Assembly: GCF_036884655.1 (NCBI RefSeq)
Contig: NC_088340.1
Coordinates: 5,229,501 to 5,293,500 of the forward strand
Reading direction: 5' to 3'
DNA: 64,000 bases
From: Musa acuminata AAA Group
Lineage: Eukaryota > Streptophyta > Magnoliopsida > Zingiberales > Musaceae
The translations under genes were made by a program, and so were the position numbers. Of this stretch, positions 23,501-35,100 are shown in pieces. The notes under the pieces were generated by a model. The model worked only from the letters and a program-made list of their open reading frames with translations. It searched no databases and had not been told where the DNA came from. The stretch's first letter is position 1. Every line of letters starts with the position of its first letter.

Positions 23501-26500
23501 GAACCTTGATTTGTGCAAACTATAACCAAATAATACACTACATCATAGTACTGTTCCATCCAATGTTGGTCTCATTATAACGAAGATTGTTTCATGTCTT
23601 TCCATGCCATGAAAATATAATATGTCATTGGACATTGGTGATGCTGTGTGCTACAAATATATGAAGGCATGTGTTAATTATAACATGGTACAGCATGTTG
23701 CATATCATATGTTTGTCCGATACCAGTTTGGGCACATGCAATCCTTTTGTCATTCTACGATATGTCATGTCAGTCATGCCATGCAATGTTTTGAAACTAG
23801 GTTGGGCTTTTGGCCATTCACTAGTGAAAAATGTCAAGTTGGTCCAGTGTTGAACTAAAAAGTCTTTTATGTAAAGAAAAAATTATTGTAACAAAAATTG
23901 AGTTATGTGATTCGTTAGGGTTAGCCACTTTACTCTGGTCACATCTGTTATGACCTTTACCTTTTCTGTTGATCTGGCTTATCAATTAATTCCTTTTGCA
24001 AACCAATCTAGACCTTTTTTTGGTTGTCATTCTTGAACATTTTCTCTTTCCATTACATATGAACTGGGCTCTAGTTCCAACTTCTAAGGTATAAGTATGC
24101 TCATGAGTCATGAGTCATGATATATCTTATTTTTTAGGTTTGGATCCCTCCTGCATAAGAGGATGACAACAGTCGATGTTGACCACAGAGAGAACTAGGC
24201 AGTGCCCAGTTGAACACTTCACTTAGGCCCCATCAAGTGAAACCTGAGCGCCTCTTGAGATTGACAGCCTTGGAGTTCAATCACTTGAGAAGAGATGTAC
24301 CAACAAGATGGGTTTGGAAGAAAAAAATGTTTTCTTTTTGGATAAGTGGTGGTGCAACTCCGTATCTTCTTTTTTTCCTCATCGTCAACCACTTATCTTT
24401 TTCTTCTTTTACAACCTCTAACAATAGGCGGTACCTGCTTCCCAAAAGGAAGCCATCGTTGAAGATAAAATATGGGAGGAGGATGGTAGTTAGAGCTTCT
24501 CCATCTCCTTCACCATGTACCTACTCCCCAAAAGGAAGCCATCGTTGAAGATAAAATATGGGAGGAGGATGGTAGTTAGAGCTTCTCCATCTCCTTCACC
24601 ATGTACCTACTCCCCAAAAGGAAGCCATCGTTGAAGATAAAATATGGGAGGAGGATGGTAGTTAGAGCTTCTCCATCTCCTTCACCATATAAATAGGTAG
24701 CTGCCATCTCTTCCCTTGCCGTCTTGCTTGTCAGATCCTCTAACCAACCCTGTCACTCTTTAATCAAGTTTAAACCATATAACCTCTAACTCCTTTGTAC
24801 ACTGTTGAACGTTGGTTCAATCACAAATCTAATAACCAATCCGAACTGGTTTGTCACTCATGCTAGATTTTGAAGTATCGGTTTGTAGGAAGATTTGTAG
24901 AAGAAAGTAATATGTGCATCCATGCTAGTATATGTGTAGGAAGGTTTGTCACAATCTAATGTGCAGCCATGCAAGTAGCGGCCTTCCATGAGAAGATGAT
25001 CAGAAGCTTGGTCTTGACATCTCAATTTAACATTTGAAGATGATGAACAAAAGTCTTGTTGCAATCTTGACAACGTTTCCATGATCGTTGTCTTCTTGTC
25101 CTTCTCAATTTTCTCTTTACTCCTGGTCATCATACTAAAGAATGGAGTTCAGGGGGTGTAGCTACTTTCTTCTTGGCTATTGAATTACATGTGGAGTGAG
25201 TGTATAATAGTTCCATGTGTCCACTAGATGTATCAACTATCGATTGAATATTTCAAATTCATAGTTATTGCATACATGTCTACTTTATGAATCAATTTTA
25301 ATTGTTCAAATTCGTCTGGTTTTGCAAGACCACTCCTTTTGACCTTAGGGATGGCCCTGCTCATGGAGCCAATTCGACAACTATCTGTTTGAATTCAAAG
25401 CTTGTACTTTTGAATGTGTCCATGCAGGTTTTTGACTAATAGGGTCATAACCAAAGTAACTCAATTGTTCTCCTTGACAAGGCAAAACATAATTTTCAAG
25501 CATATGTTTATCTTAGAGAACAATTTAAAATAAAAGTCTTTCTTTTTTTTCAAGAAAGGAATCAGATAGTACAATATTCGTCTGACTACAACATTTATTC
25601 AACACCTTTTTAGATTGACCTATTTTGTTTTGTATAGTCATTTTGTAATTTGTTTCCAAATTGATTTATGCATTACTATAAAAACTCATTTATATAATTT
25701 TGAACTTTGGTCTGCTTGGTTAAATGTAGTTTGAACCTGAAACTTCAAGTGCTATGGGTTTTGGTTTTCGGTGTGGGTTTCTAGGTTTACTCCATATGGA
25801 AATCGTTCAGGTTTGGTCAAATTTCTTGTAACTTGGTCTTTTCCAAATGCGTTCGATGTGTTTAACAATATGATTTTTAATTACTGATTGATTTATTTTG
25901 TAGGAAAGGCTTGAGAGAGAATACAACTTGACCTTGATAACAACTGCACCAAGTGTTGTTTACCGAGTCAATTGTGCAAATGGTGATATTGTAAATTCTT
26001 CAAGATCCTCTTAATACTAGTTTAACTAGAACCTTTTCTCCACAATATGCTTACTCAATTAGGTTATCTTATTATACAATTTATTTCAAATTTACAAGAT
26101 ATTGTACCATTAGACATTGTTCATTGACAATAAATAATCGTCTAAACTCTAAATTATCATTTACATGGTTAACTAATGGATCAATATTTGAAATCATAAT
26201 TTCATTTTCTGAAAGCTTTCACTTCTTGTGTAGTTCAGATTTTCTGAGATAGTCAGATATCTACAACCTTAACCTGCTGATAAATAAGTTGGTTTCACAT
26301 ACGTATGGGGAAGAGAACAATGTGTCACAGGCACTTGAAGGATTACAAGATAAAATAGAATAAAAGGCACTTCAGCAGATCAGTAATTTGACATATGAAA
26401 AATGTATGCCATTGCAGTTAGTTTAGATCAATAGATGGTGGTTTGAAATTTCATGGTATTCAAGCCTCATCACTCCAGTACCAATGGTACCATGGTATAC

Positions 26501-29500
26501 CAACGGATACAACCATTATATTTTTCAAATATTCTTCTAGGTAGACTGGTACTGTATTGTAAGTTTGTAACAACCTATACGAATTGGTTCAACAAGATTT
26601 GATGTTTCTACCAGGTCTGTATTTTCAACCTTGCAATGTTGAATCTCATGCTACATGCACAAACCATGCATTAGAATATCTTAAACCTTTTGTGAGCCCT
26701 TTAACCACTTATCACAGTGCATTATGGAGTCATGTCAATGTGCGCGGTGCTTATGTCGGCTGCTTGTATCATGTTGCGTGCCATACCAGCATCTCTATCT
26801 CTCTATGTGGCAGAATTGATTCATGCTGCTGCATGTAGGTGCTGGCAGCATACAAGTACAATATGATATGCATTGATAATTGTTAAATTCACAGTTGTAC
26901 ACAATCCTGAAAGTAGCAAAGGCAAGGGATGCTGTATAGCATTAAGTTGTAGAACAGTACTTGAAGAAATGTGGGCTTGATGACAAGGTTTACCATACCG
27001 CAGCATACCGCTCGGTACGGGCGGTATGTACTTGTCTGTAGGGAATTGGTATGGGCGGTATATTGGTATGCCTTTATATACTATGTGCTGGTATGCTCGG
27101 TTTGACTCGGTATGTACCGTATCGATAGCTGGTCGGTACACCGGTATGGACCAGTAAGGCGAACCATGCTTGATGGCTTATGAGTAACCCATTTAAGAGT
27201 AGGATTCATAATAAGTAGGCCTGATTGATGCAAGCTTCACCAATTTTGAGTGTCTTCTAAATTTGGCTTTACCATCTTGAAATGGTGGAGCACCTTCAGC
27301 CATTTTACAAACATTTGTGAGAGATCGACTCCAACCACGGAAACGACTAGAGTGTTGAAATAGTTTGTAGCTAGGTTTGATATCTTGGTCCAATGCTGAT
27401 ACCAGTCATCAGCTGGACTGGTATGATTCTAGTATGCTTGCCATACCCACACACTGTATGAGTTGATACCATCTGAATGAAAGAGAGAGGGAGAAGAGAA
27501 GAGGCGAAGAAGAAGGTGAGGAGGTGGAGAAGGGCAGAGGCAGAGGAGAAGAGAAGAGAAGAAAGATGGGCATGAGGAGGAGATGGCTCCATGTATTATA
27601 GTAGGTGGCAATGATAACGTTGTGACAAGGAGGAGGTAGCGGCAGCAATGGGAGAAGCTGGGTTCTGGAGCAGCAGCAGTCACAAAGGCAGAAGTTGTGG
27701 TTGAGTGAAGGAAAGCGAGAGGAGGAGTTGTCAACAGGAGTTGCTTACTGAAAATCTTTTCTCCTTTTACCATCTAAGAACTTGTGGTTGATAGCCAACA
27801 TTTTTATTTCAGCTCTTCAGATTCTAAACAAGTTAAGAAATTGAAAATACCCCTGTTTGGACCGGCCTGCACGAAATCACCTGGGTTTGCATGGCAGTCC
27901 TCTGTCAGACTGGTAAAATACCTGTACCAAGTGTGCCTGATATTTAGAACCTTGGTTTGTGGCCATATTAATGAGAGAACAAAAGGTTCAAAGTCAGATA
28001 AATAGAAGGAAATAAACAGAAAATTGCTTTATTGTTTTTGTCATGCCATAGTGGATCTCGGTTGATAAAAAGTTTGTATTGGTTGCCAGAGTTTTTGTTT
28101 TGAACAACTGCAATGTAGACTTCACATAGAAGTTCCATAAGAATATAACCATGCTAACTCGTCTTTAGATAACTTTGTGGCACAATCCTCATACTCTGAA
28201 ATTCTTAATGTTGTAAGCAAGCTAAACTCTAGCCTTTTTTTTCTTGTTTGTATAGATTGAGTGCTCGAATCCATCTTTACTTCCAGAACCTGGAAAGAGA
28301 AGATCAATTGAAGAACCATTTGTTAAGGTTGCTTTTGGACCCATCCTTTTTCATTTATGGTTAAGAATGGATGCTTTAACAGCATTAGTGCTTTCTAGAT
28401 ATATTACAAAAATGTTATTGATCCAAGTTTATGTTCCTAGATTGAAATGCTTACTCCAAAGGAATATATAGGCTCTCTTATGGAACTTGGTCAAGAAAGA
28501 AGAGGTGAGTTTAAAGAAATGAACTATATCACGGAGAATAGAGCCTCCCTCATCTACGAGTTACCACTTGCTGAGGTACTTGTCTTGGAAATTCACTATT
28601 CTGTTATCATGCTTGCAAGATGGCCAAATTCTTACATTCTTCTATCTATTTAAGATAAGCCTTGTTCTTAGATGTTTAGTTTTCTGTTTGAGGCTTTTCA
28701 TAAATGTACCTCTTTTCTTCCCACATTGATCGATGAACTATTGCATAAAATAAATATAGAAGCTTCAGAAGTGCAGATACTGATCTCATCTCCATGATTG
28801 AAGTTAGTTTTATGCTTTACAGGCTTCTTACTTGTATTCTCAACGAATTTTCTTATTTCCAGTGACTAATTGTCAATCAAATGTTTGCATTTTTTTACAT
28901 GTTGTATTGTTGGCTAAGGTCGGTTATATGCAATATTTCTTCTGCTTGAGTGCAGATGGTCGGGGATTTCTTTGATCAGCTGAAGTCCAGAACCAAGGGA
29001 TATGCTAGCATGGAATACTCTTTTGTGGGGTATACATCTGTGTGCAATGCTGACTTGTTTCTTTATTTCAAGAACATTTGTCAGGCTTGAGCCAATAGTA
29101 AACAAGTTCATACAAATAAAAGAACTCTTAAGCAGAGCTTTCGGCTGTTATGTGTAGAAGAACAGAAATGTAAATATATATAATTAGAAGTCTCTACATG
29201 GCATGTTTTATTGAAAGAAAACAGAATTCTTAAGATGGAAGGACAAGCTTATCTTTGTTAAGTTGTTCAAGGAATGCTCTGATTTTTTATTTATAACGTG
29301 TTAACATACTCATCCTATGATGAATAGTTCCAGGATAATACAATCCAAATCTTATGATCTGGTTCGGAATAGCTCTAAATGATCTTGATCCTTGCTTGGA
29401 GAGGTACATATAGGAACATAATTTTTAGGTCAAGGTTATGGGTGAAATAATACACTTAAGTGACAAGCTTCAACTCAATTTATTTTTGTTTAATCAATTA

Positions 29501-32095
29501 TGTTTGTAGTTTGTTAAGTCTGTTGAATGTCTACAATGAGGAGTTATTTATATTATTAATTGGATCAAAAGGTTTGGTTAATCTGAAGTAGATTGAAGCT
29601 AATATGAAGCAAAGCTAAATTTAGTTATGTTTCAGTTGGGAACTATATCAATTTGATCATCTGGACATGATTTGGGGTCAAAAAGTTGAATGATTGTTTT
29701 AGTCAATACTTACCAAGGAATATGGTTCCACTCGAACATTTATGTATTGGCGGGTATTTAGGGCTTTAGGCACAAACCAAGATACGGGCTGCCCCTTTTT
29801 GGGTGCTTATATGTCTCTCTTGATCTCTCTTGCGATGTTTGCTGCCTATCCTTGTCCAACCAACCCACCTGTCGTGGCTAGCCCACTACTTGCACCGCTC
29901 ACCTGGCTAACCTACCCACTGTTGTCGCCAGCTCTGTTACTCCTCTCGTCCCCTCCCAACACCCTCGCTTTCTTAGTATTATGGTACATGCCAGCATACC
30001 ATGTTGTCACGAACTTAGCTGGAGTTGTCTAAGTCGTAAGACACTCTTGTTTTATTTGTCCATAAAAGGTCAGCCTAGTTGCAACCTCGCTTAGGTCTCG
30101 AAGGACCTGTAAAAAGGCAAATTGATTAGTTTGGAAAACAAGCGATAAACAAGTCCTGACGTCTCGCAAAGAGGGTAACTTTACAAGCAATTCAGCAAAC
30201 ACTTAGTGTACAAGAGAGAAAAGAGAGGAAGAAGAAAACAATGACTTTAAAAGGTAAACGAATAGTTGCAAATTCACAAACGATTGCTCACCAAGTGTCA
30301 GGCACGTTGGCAAGGCCCTATAGGCTTTACGTGCGAGCTTGTGAATCCAATCAACGCTCAACGCTACCTCAAACCACCAATTCAGTCCTGTGTCACTTGG
30401 GTGGTTCTAGGGTGCTAAGATGGTTGACGTTTTGCACTATATCATAGCTTGCCAAAAACGTGAAAACTGGGTTGTTCTAGGGTAGTTTTGTTTATTCTGG
30501 TGAACGGTTGCACTGCAGCCCTACAAACTCTTCTTGCTCATAGTTTTCAAGCAAAAATACACAAAAATGAGCCAAAATATGCTGCCAAACATATGTACAA
30601 ACAAATAAAAGCGACGAACGGTCTATTGATGAAGGTGTTGCGTGTGCGCAACGATTGTTTATGACAGTGTGTCGATATGCTAGCACAGACCAAGAATTCC
30701 TTGTAGTACTCTTCTATCTATGGATAGTTGTTTTGCGGCATTTGAGCATGCTGATAACTTTTCTTCCCCATAGCAATTTTGTGCTATGTTGATTGGCACA
30801 TCTTTGTGCATACCTTAAAAAGGTAAACTAGCCATATGTTAGCAGCTCCAACACAAGTCAACATGGCATGTGTGCTGATGATATTCATTTTTGGCATGAC
30901 AAATTTTTTGCTTTTATTTCCAAGACATGCTGGTCAACATGACATTCCTTTTAGTACTCCAATATCCTTGATCCATAAACTTTAGCTTTTTATTTTTCCT
31001 TCTTTACTACAACTAGTTATCTTAATAAGCCAATATACCATTTTTGTTATAAGTATTTTACATATTATAACATGTAGGTTTATAACATAGTAATGTGCTT
31101 GAGATTATTTATTTCTGAACAATTAAAGATGCCAATTTTTTTCACTGTAACATGGTGTAATTTAATCTTGAACAATTTTCCAATGATGGTGGTTGATACT
31201 TAAGACCTATTGATCTCCAAAGGTTTCCTTTGCTACGTCCTTGCCGAGATTTCCTTTGCTACGTCCTTGCCGAGACTGTCAATCTGATCATGGCAGTGTC
31301 ACTTGCAGTCTCCTCCTAAACCTTTAAATGTGTGTGTGGCAGCAAATGGATTTCACTGGCTTTAGTTAAAATGTTAAATAAGACAGGTCAACAGTTAACA
31401 CCTAATAATATATACATATATAAAATATTTTCTTGGAAGAGTTGCAAATATCATTGCCTCTATTCAAGCTCCCATTTTCCAAATAACATAGGTTTTCCCA
31501 GGTTTAGAATTAGTGGCTTCCTTTGTTTTTCTTCTTATGTGTTTTTGTCCCCCTCATAAGTGGAACATTCCTCACTCTAATTTTCATATGCCATTTTTTA
31601 AAAATTGTCATTCCGGCATCATCTATTATGCAACTATGAAAATTACATAGAATGAGCATGTAATAAACAGAGTGAAGTTTATTCAACAAATCAAGGTCAA
31701 ATAAAATTTCTCATTTAGTTCAACTAGCTCAAGAGTACATTAATTTGTTCCATGGTTTGTGCAACTGACAGGTATAGGGAAAGTGATTTGGTAAAGCTTG
31801 ATGTCCAGATTAATGGTGAGCCTGTGGAACCATTATCAACAATTGTGCATAAAGATAAGGTGATCCATCTTTTTTGTGCTTACCTTTCATTGTGATAAAT
31901 GGACTCTGGCTAACCATCTCTAACTCGTTCTTGTTCTTCTAATATGGAGTTTAGGTTTATTACTCTTTTGAGACAAGTTAACAATAACTGCATGGTCTTT
32001 AAACACATCTTGAAAGTCAACTTTTTGTTGTCATCTGTTGGTGAAAAATTCAATGAGGAAGACTTTGGGCAGAATCTTTAATATGGCAACAGGCT

Positions 32096-32130
<35 letters not shown>

Positions 32131-35100
32131 GTGATGCCTATATGCATATGTGTGCATCAATATAACATCATAGATGCATGCTACACATCTTTTATTACCT
32201 GGGGATTTCAAGTTGACATTGTTTCTATAATCAACATTTCATTTAAAATTAATGTGACCATACCATTTCAGCATGTATCTTGCTGGTATGGTATCAGCAG
32301 TAGGCACTGTGTTGTGTCTGTACGTGGCCAAGACAAAAGTAAACCTTGGTCTTCATGTGTTAGTCTCAGTTAGAATGCATGTTTAATATTTCTTTTTGCT
32401 TTCATGTCTCAAGAACCTGCACTGAGTGCTACTTTTCCAGGCTTATGCTGTTGGGAGAGCGCTGACTCAGAAACTAAAGGAGCTAATACCGAGACAAATG
32501 TTCAAAATTCCAATTCAGGTATGTTGCAACATGCGATGATTGAGTAGAAACATACAGGTATATTCTCATGCTTATAACGCAACTGTTCGTATATGGATGA
32601 AGATATCTGGATGTCTTGGTGCTTGGTGATGGTCTACACTGTAATTTACATGGGCTATTTGTTGCTCATATGGAATATTGGGACTTAGCTGCTACAGATT
32701 TTAGTAGTTTATCACAGGTCAACCCAATATTGTTAGAAAAAGTTAGTGGCAATAAATTCTGTTCAAGAAGCAATAAAATATTTTGATGTAAAGAGTTGGA
32801 AGAACTATTGAAAAACTTTGTAAAAAGCTACTAATTTAATGTAGAAATCACTTGTTGAAGCGTTTGATGTTGCAAAAACAGAAGGAATAAGAACACGGCA
32901 GTCTCTCTTGTGCTTCTATTGGCTTCGTAATGAAATGTACTCTGAAATCTGAGTGACGTCAATATTTGGCCTGTATTTTTCCAGAAAAGATTGATGGTCT
33001 GTGGAAGCATGTTATTAGACAGATATTGGATTGTAACTTGAAATTCATTAAGAATTTACAATGCTCCTTTTGTCTTATAATGTGCTTTTCTTGAGTAAAT
33101 TTCACCTATATTCTGTTAGGGTTCCATCCTATGACCTATATTGCTTGTAATCTTAACATCAACCTTTCAGTGAACATACGTGCCTGGTCACCAAATGTGA
33201 CCCAGTTCTTGTCCTTTTCATATGTACTACCCTACTTCTGTAGCCTTAGAAAGTGATTTATGTCTATGTGTACCCTGTACTGGATGTCGCCTCATGGCTG
33301 CACTCAGACAGGCCTAGGCCACATAGTGGGTCACTGGGTTGTCTGATTATGCTCATGAGCTTAGATATGACTAATGTGCATGGTTTGTAATACTTTACCG
33401 TACTGTTCGGTATGAGCGATATGTACCGGTCCGATAGAGGACCAGTATAGGTAGTACATTGGTATACCTTAGTGTACCGTGTATCAGTATGCTCGGTACA
33501 GCTCAGTATGTATCGTACTGCTAGCTGATCGGTATACCGGCACGGTACAGTATTTAGAATCTTGCCTATATGTTTTATTTTCTTCATTGACTGCTTTACC
33601 ATTTGACAGCTTTAAATTTGTATGTGTGACTTTCTGTATATTTGTTTCATTCTTGTTGCTTGTTGTGACTTCCCTTTTTGTCAAAATGGAATTGCGTTAT
33701 CTTTTAATACAGGTCTTAAATGTTTTTCTTTGTTACATTGACCCTCCCCTGACTCCCATTGGTGGGAACCTTGTACACTGGGATTGTCCATTTTAATTAC
33801 TGCATATGGTAGTTGGATTGTTTTGAGCCTCTATAGTCTACTTTCCATATGTAGGATTTGCTTTAAAAGTGGCACTAGTGCACCAGCCTTTACATTGCGC
33901 TTCTCATGTCTGATTTACTAAGAAATCTTGACTCTTAAGATTTGTCTGTTCCCTGGACATTTGATTCTTTCTACGACTAGCTTGCCACCAACTTATATGC
34001 AAAATACTCTTATCAGTAATAGTTTCTATGTACCATATGATAGTTGTAATATTTTGTGTTCTCTCCAAGGCATCAAACCTCACAAGCATCACATCCTTTG
34101 ACAACTGAAAACAATTTGTTTTCCATCATTAGTTCTAGTTTGCTGAACAATTTACTTGCCAGCTTGTTTTTACCTCTTCTAACTTGCAAACAACACATGG
34201 ATGGTGGCAGGCATGCGTTGGTTCAAAAGTGATTGCCAGTGAATCTTTATCTGCAATTAGGAAGGATGTTCTATCAAAATGTTATGGTATGTAAGAAAAC
34301 AATAACGAAGGATATATGTTGTCTGCCCTTTTATTCTTTTCCCTGTTTTGACACCACAGTTTCTTACATATTTGGTGCTTGGTAGGCAGTTGAACCTTCA
34401 TTCGTTTTCTTATCTTATCAAACAATCATTTAATTTAATTTGAAGAATCTTTCTCAAGGAAACTTCTTTTTTGTAGGGGGTGATATATCAAGGAAAAAGA
34501 AACTGCTTAAAAAGCAGGTGATCTTCCTTTTGCTTCTATCCGAAACTTTAAAAAAGTATATTCTATATGGATGTTTTAATATGTGATTAAGTATATAAAA
34601 CTTCTATACTACCTTTCTGGATGCAGAAAAGAGTTAGCAGCTTATTTTGAATTGGTCTCAGTCCATAAATCAAACTTGCCTAATTCAGTGTTTTTTATTA
34701 GTCAACCAAAATATTATAGAAGTCTATCAGCAAAAGTATTTTATCAGATGACATCCCTGTTCTTGCAGCTGAAACAGATGCATAAGTTAAAAAGCTAAAA
34801 TAATCATATGATTGTTTAATTATAACACTACATATGTACCTGTTCTTCTCTGTCTAAACAGACACAAGAATATCCTTTTGTTTTACAATCAAATGTCTGG
34901 GCATTTTCCTTCTAGGTAAGGACAACTGCAAAATTCTTATTATGCAGCCTTCGATAGATTCATATGTTGATCTCATTTGTCTTCTTTAGGAATCATTCCT
35001 CTGCAGTGAGTGTACCGGCTGATCCTTGCATCATTCTTCTTCTGCTGTGATAGACCAAAACCATCTAGTTATTATTTGGAAACTTCTCATCGGTCAATTT

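Larger units (their letters stand above)
16455..23508. mobile_element. Non-autonomous hAT element A2, split by a Ty3/gypsy insertion
   Basis: Exact 8-bp duplication ATTTGTGC at 16447-16454 and 23509-23516. The left end reads CAAAGATTTTAATTTT, the right end ACGAACCTTG. Without the retrotransposon (16494-22901) and one 4-bp duplication it is about 640 bp. Like A1 (457-2164) it has a GGTACG/CCGGTC-rich start, a GA-rich segment (22975-23250), a TA microsatellite (23272-23408) and a CTCGGTACA-type end, so the two are one family. Confidence 0.87.
16235..25729 (+). other. LepA intron of about 9.5 kb carrying nested transposons
   Basis: Donor GT at 16235, acceptor AG at 25728-25729. It contains a hAT element (16455-23508) with a full Ty3/gypsy element inside it, then a three-copy 86-bp tandem repeat (24432-24688). 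Stretches 23517-24431 and 24690-25729 hold nothing else recognisable. Confidence 0.85.
25991..28255 (+). other. LepA intron with two small hAT elements
   Basis: Donor GT at 25991, acceptor AG at 28254-28255. It includes hAT elements D1 (26984-27168) and C2 (27371-27954). Around 26490-26600 there is a CAGTACCAATGGTACC-type fragment that looks like another decayed relative, but no ends can be fixed. Confidence 0.7.

Noticed and set aside
24210..24548. Plus-strand frame of 112 codons in a LepA intron
   Set aside because: It runs into the 86-bp tandem repeat and shows no recognisable motif or splice context.
24432..24688. CRISPR-like regular repeats
   Set aside because: Units are directly adjacent without spacers, in a plant intron.
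27429..27773. Ser/Leu-rich frame on the minus strand
   Set aside because: By-product of the purine-rich core of hAT element C2.
32020..32360. Another small hAT element around the CT repeat
   Set aside because: A right end ACCTTG near 32350 and hAT-like words are present, but no left end or target duplication could be matched.
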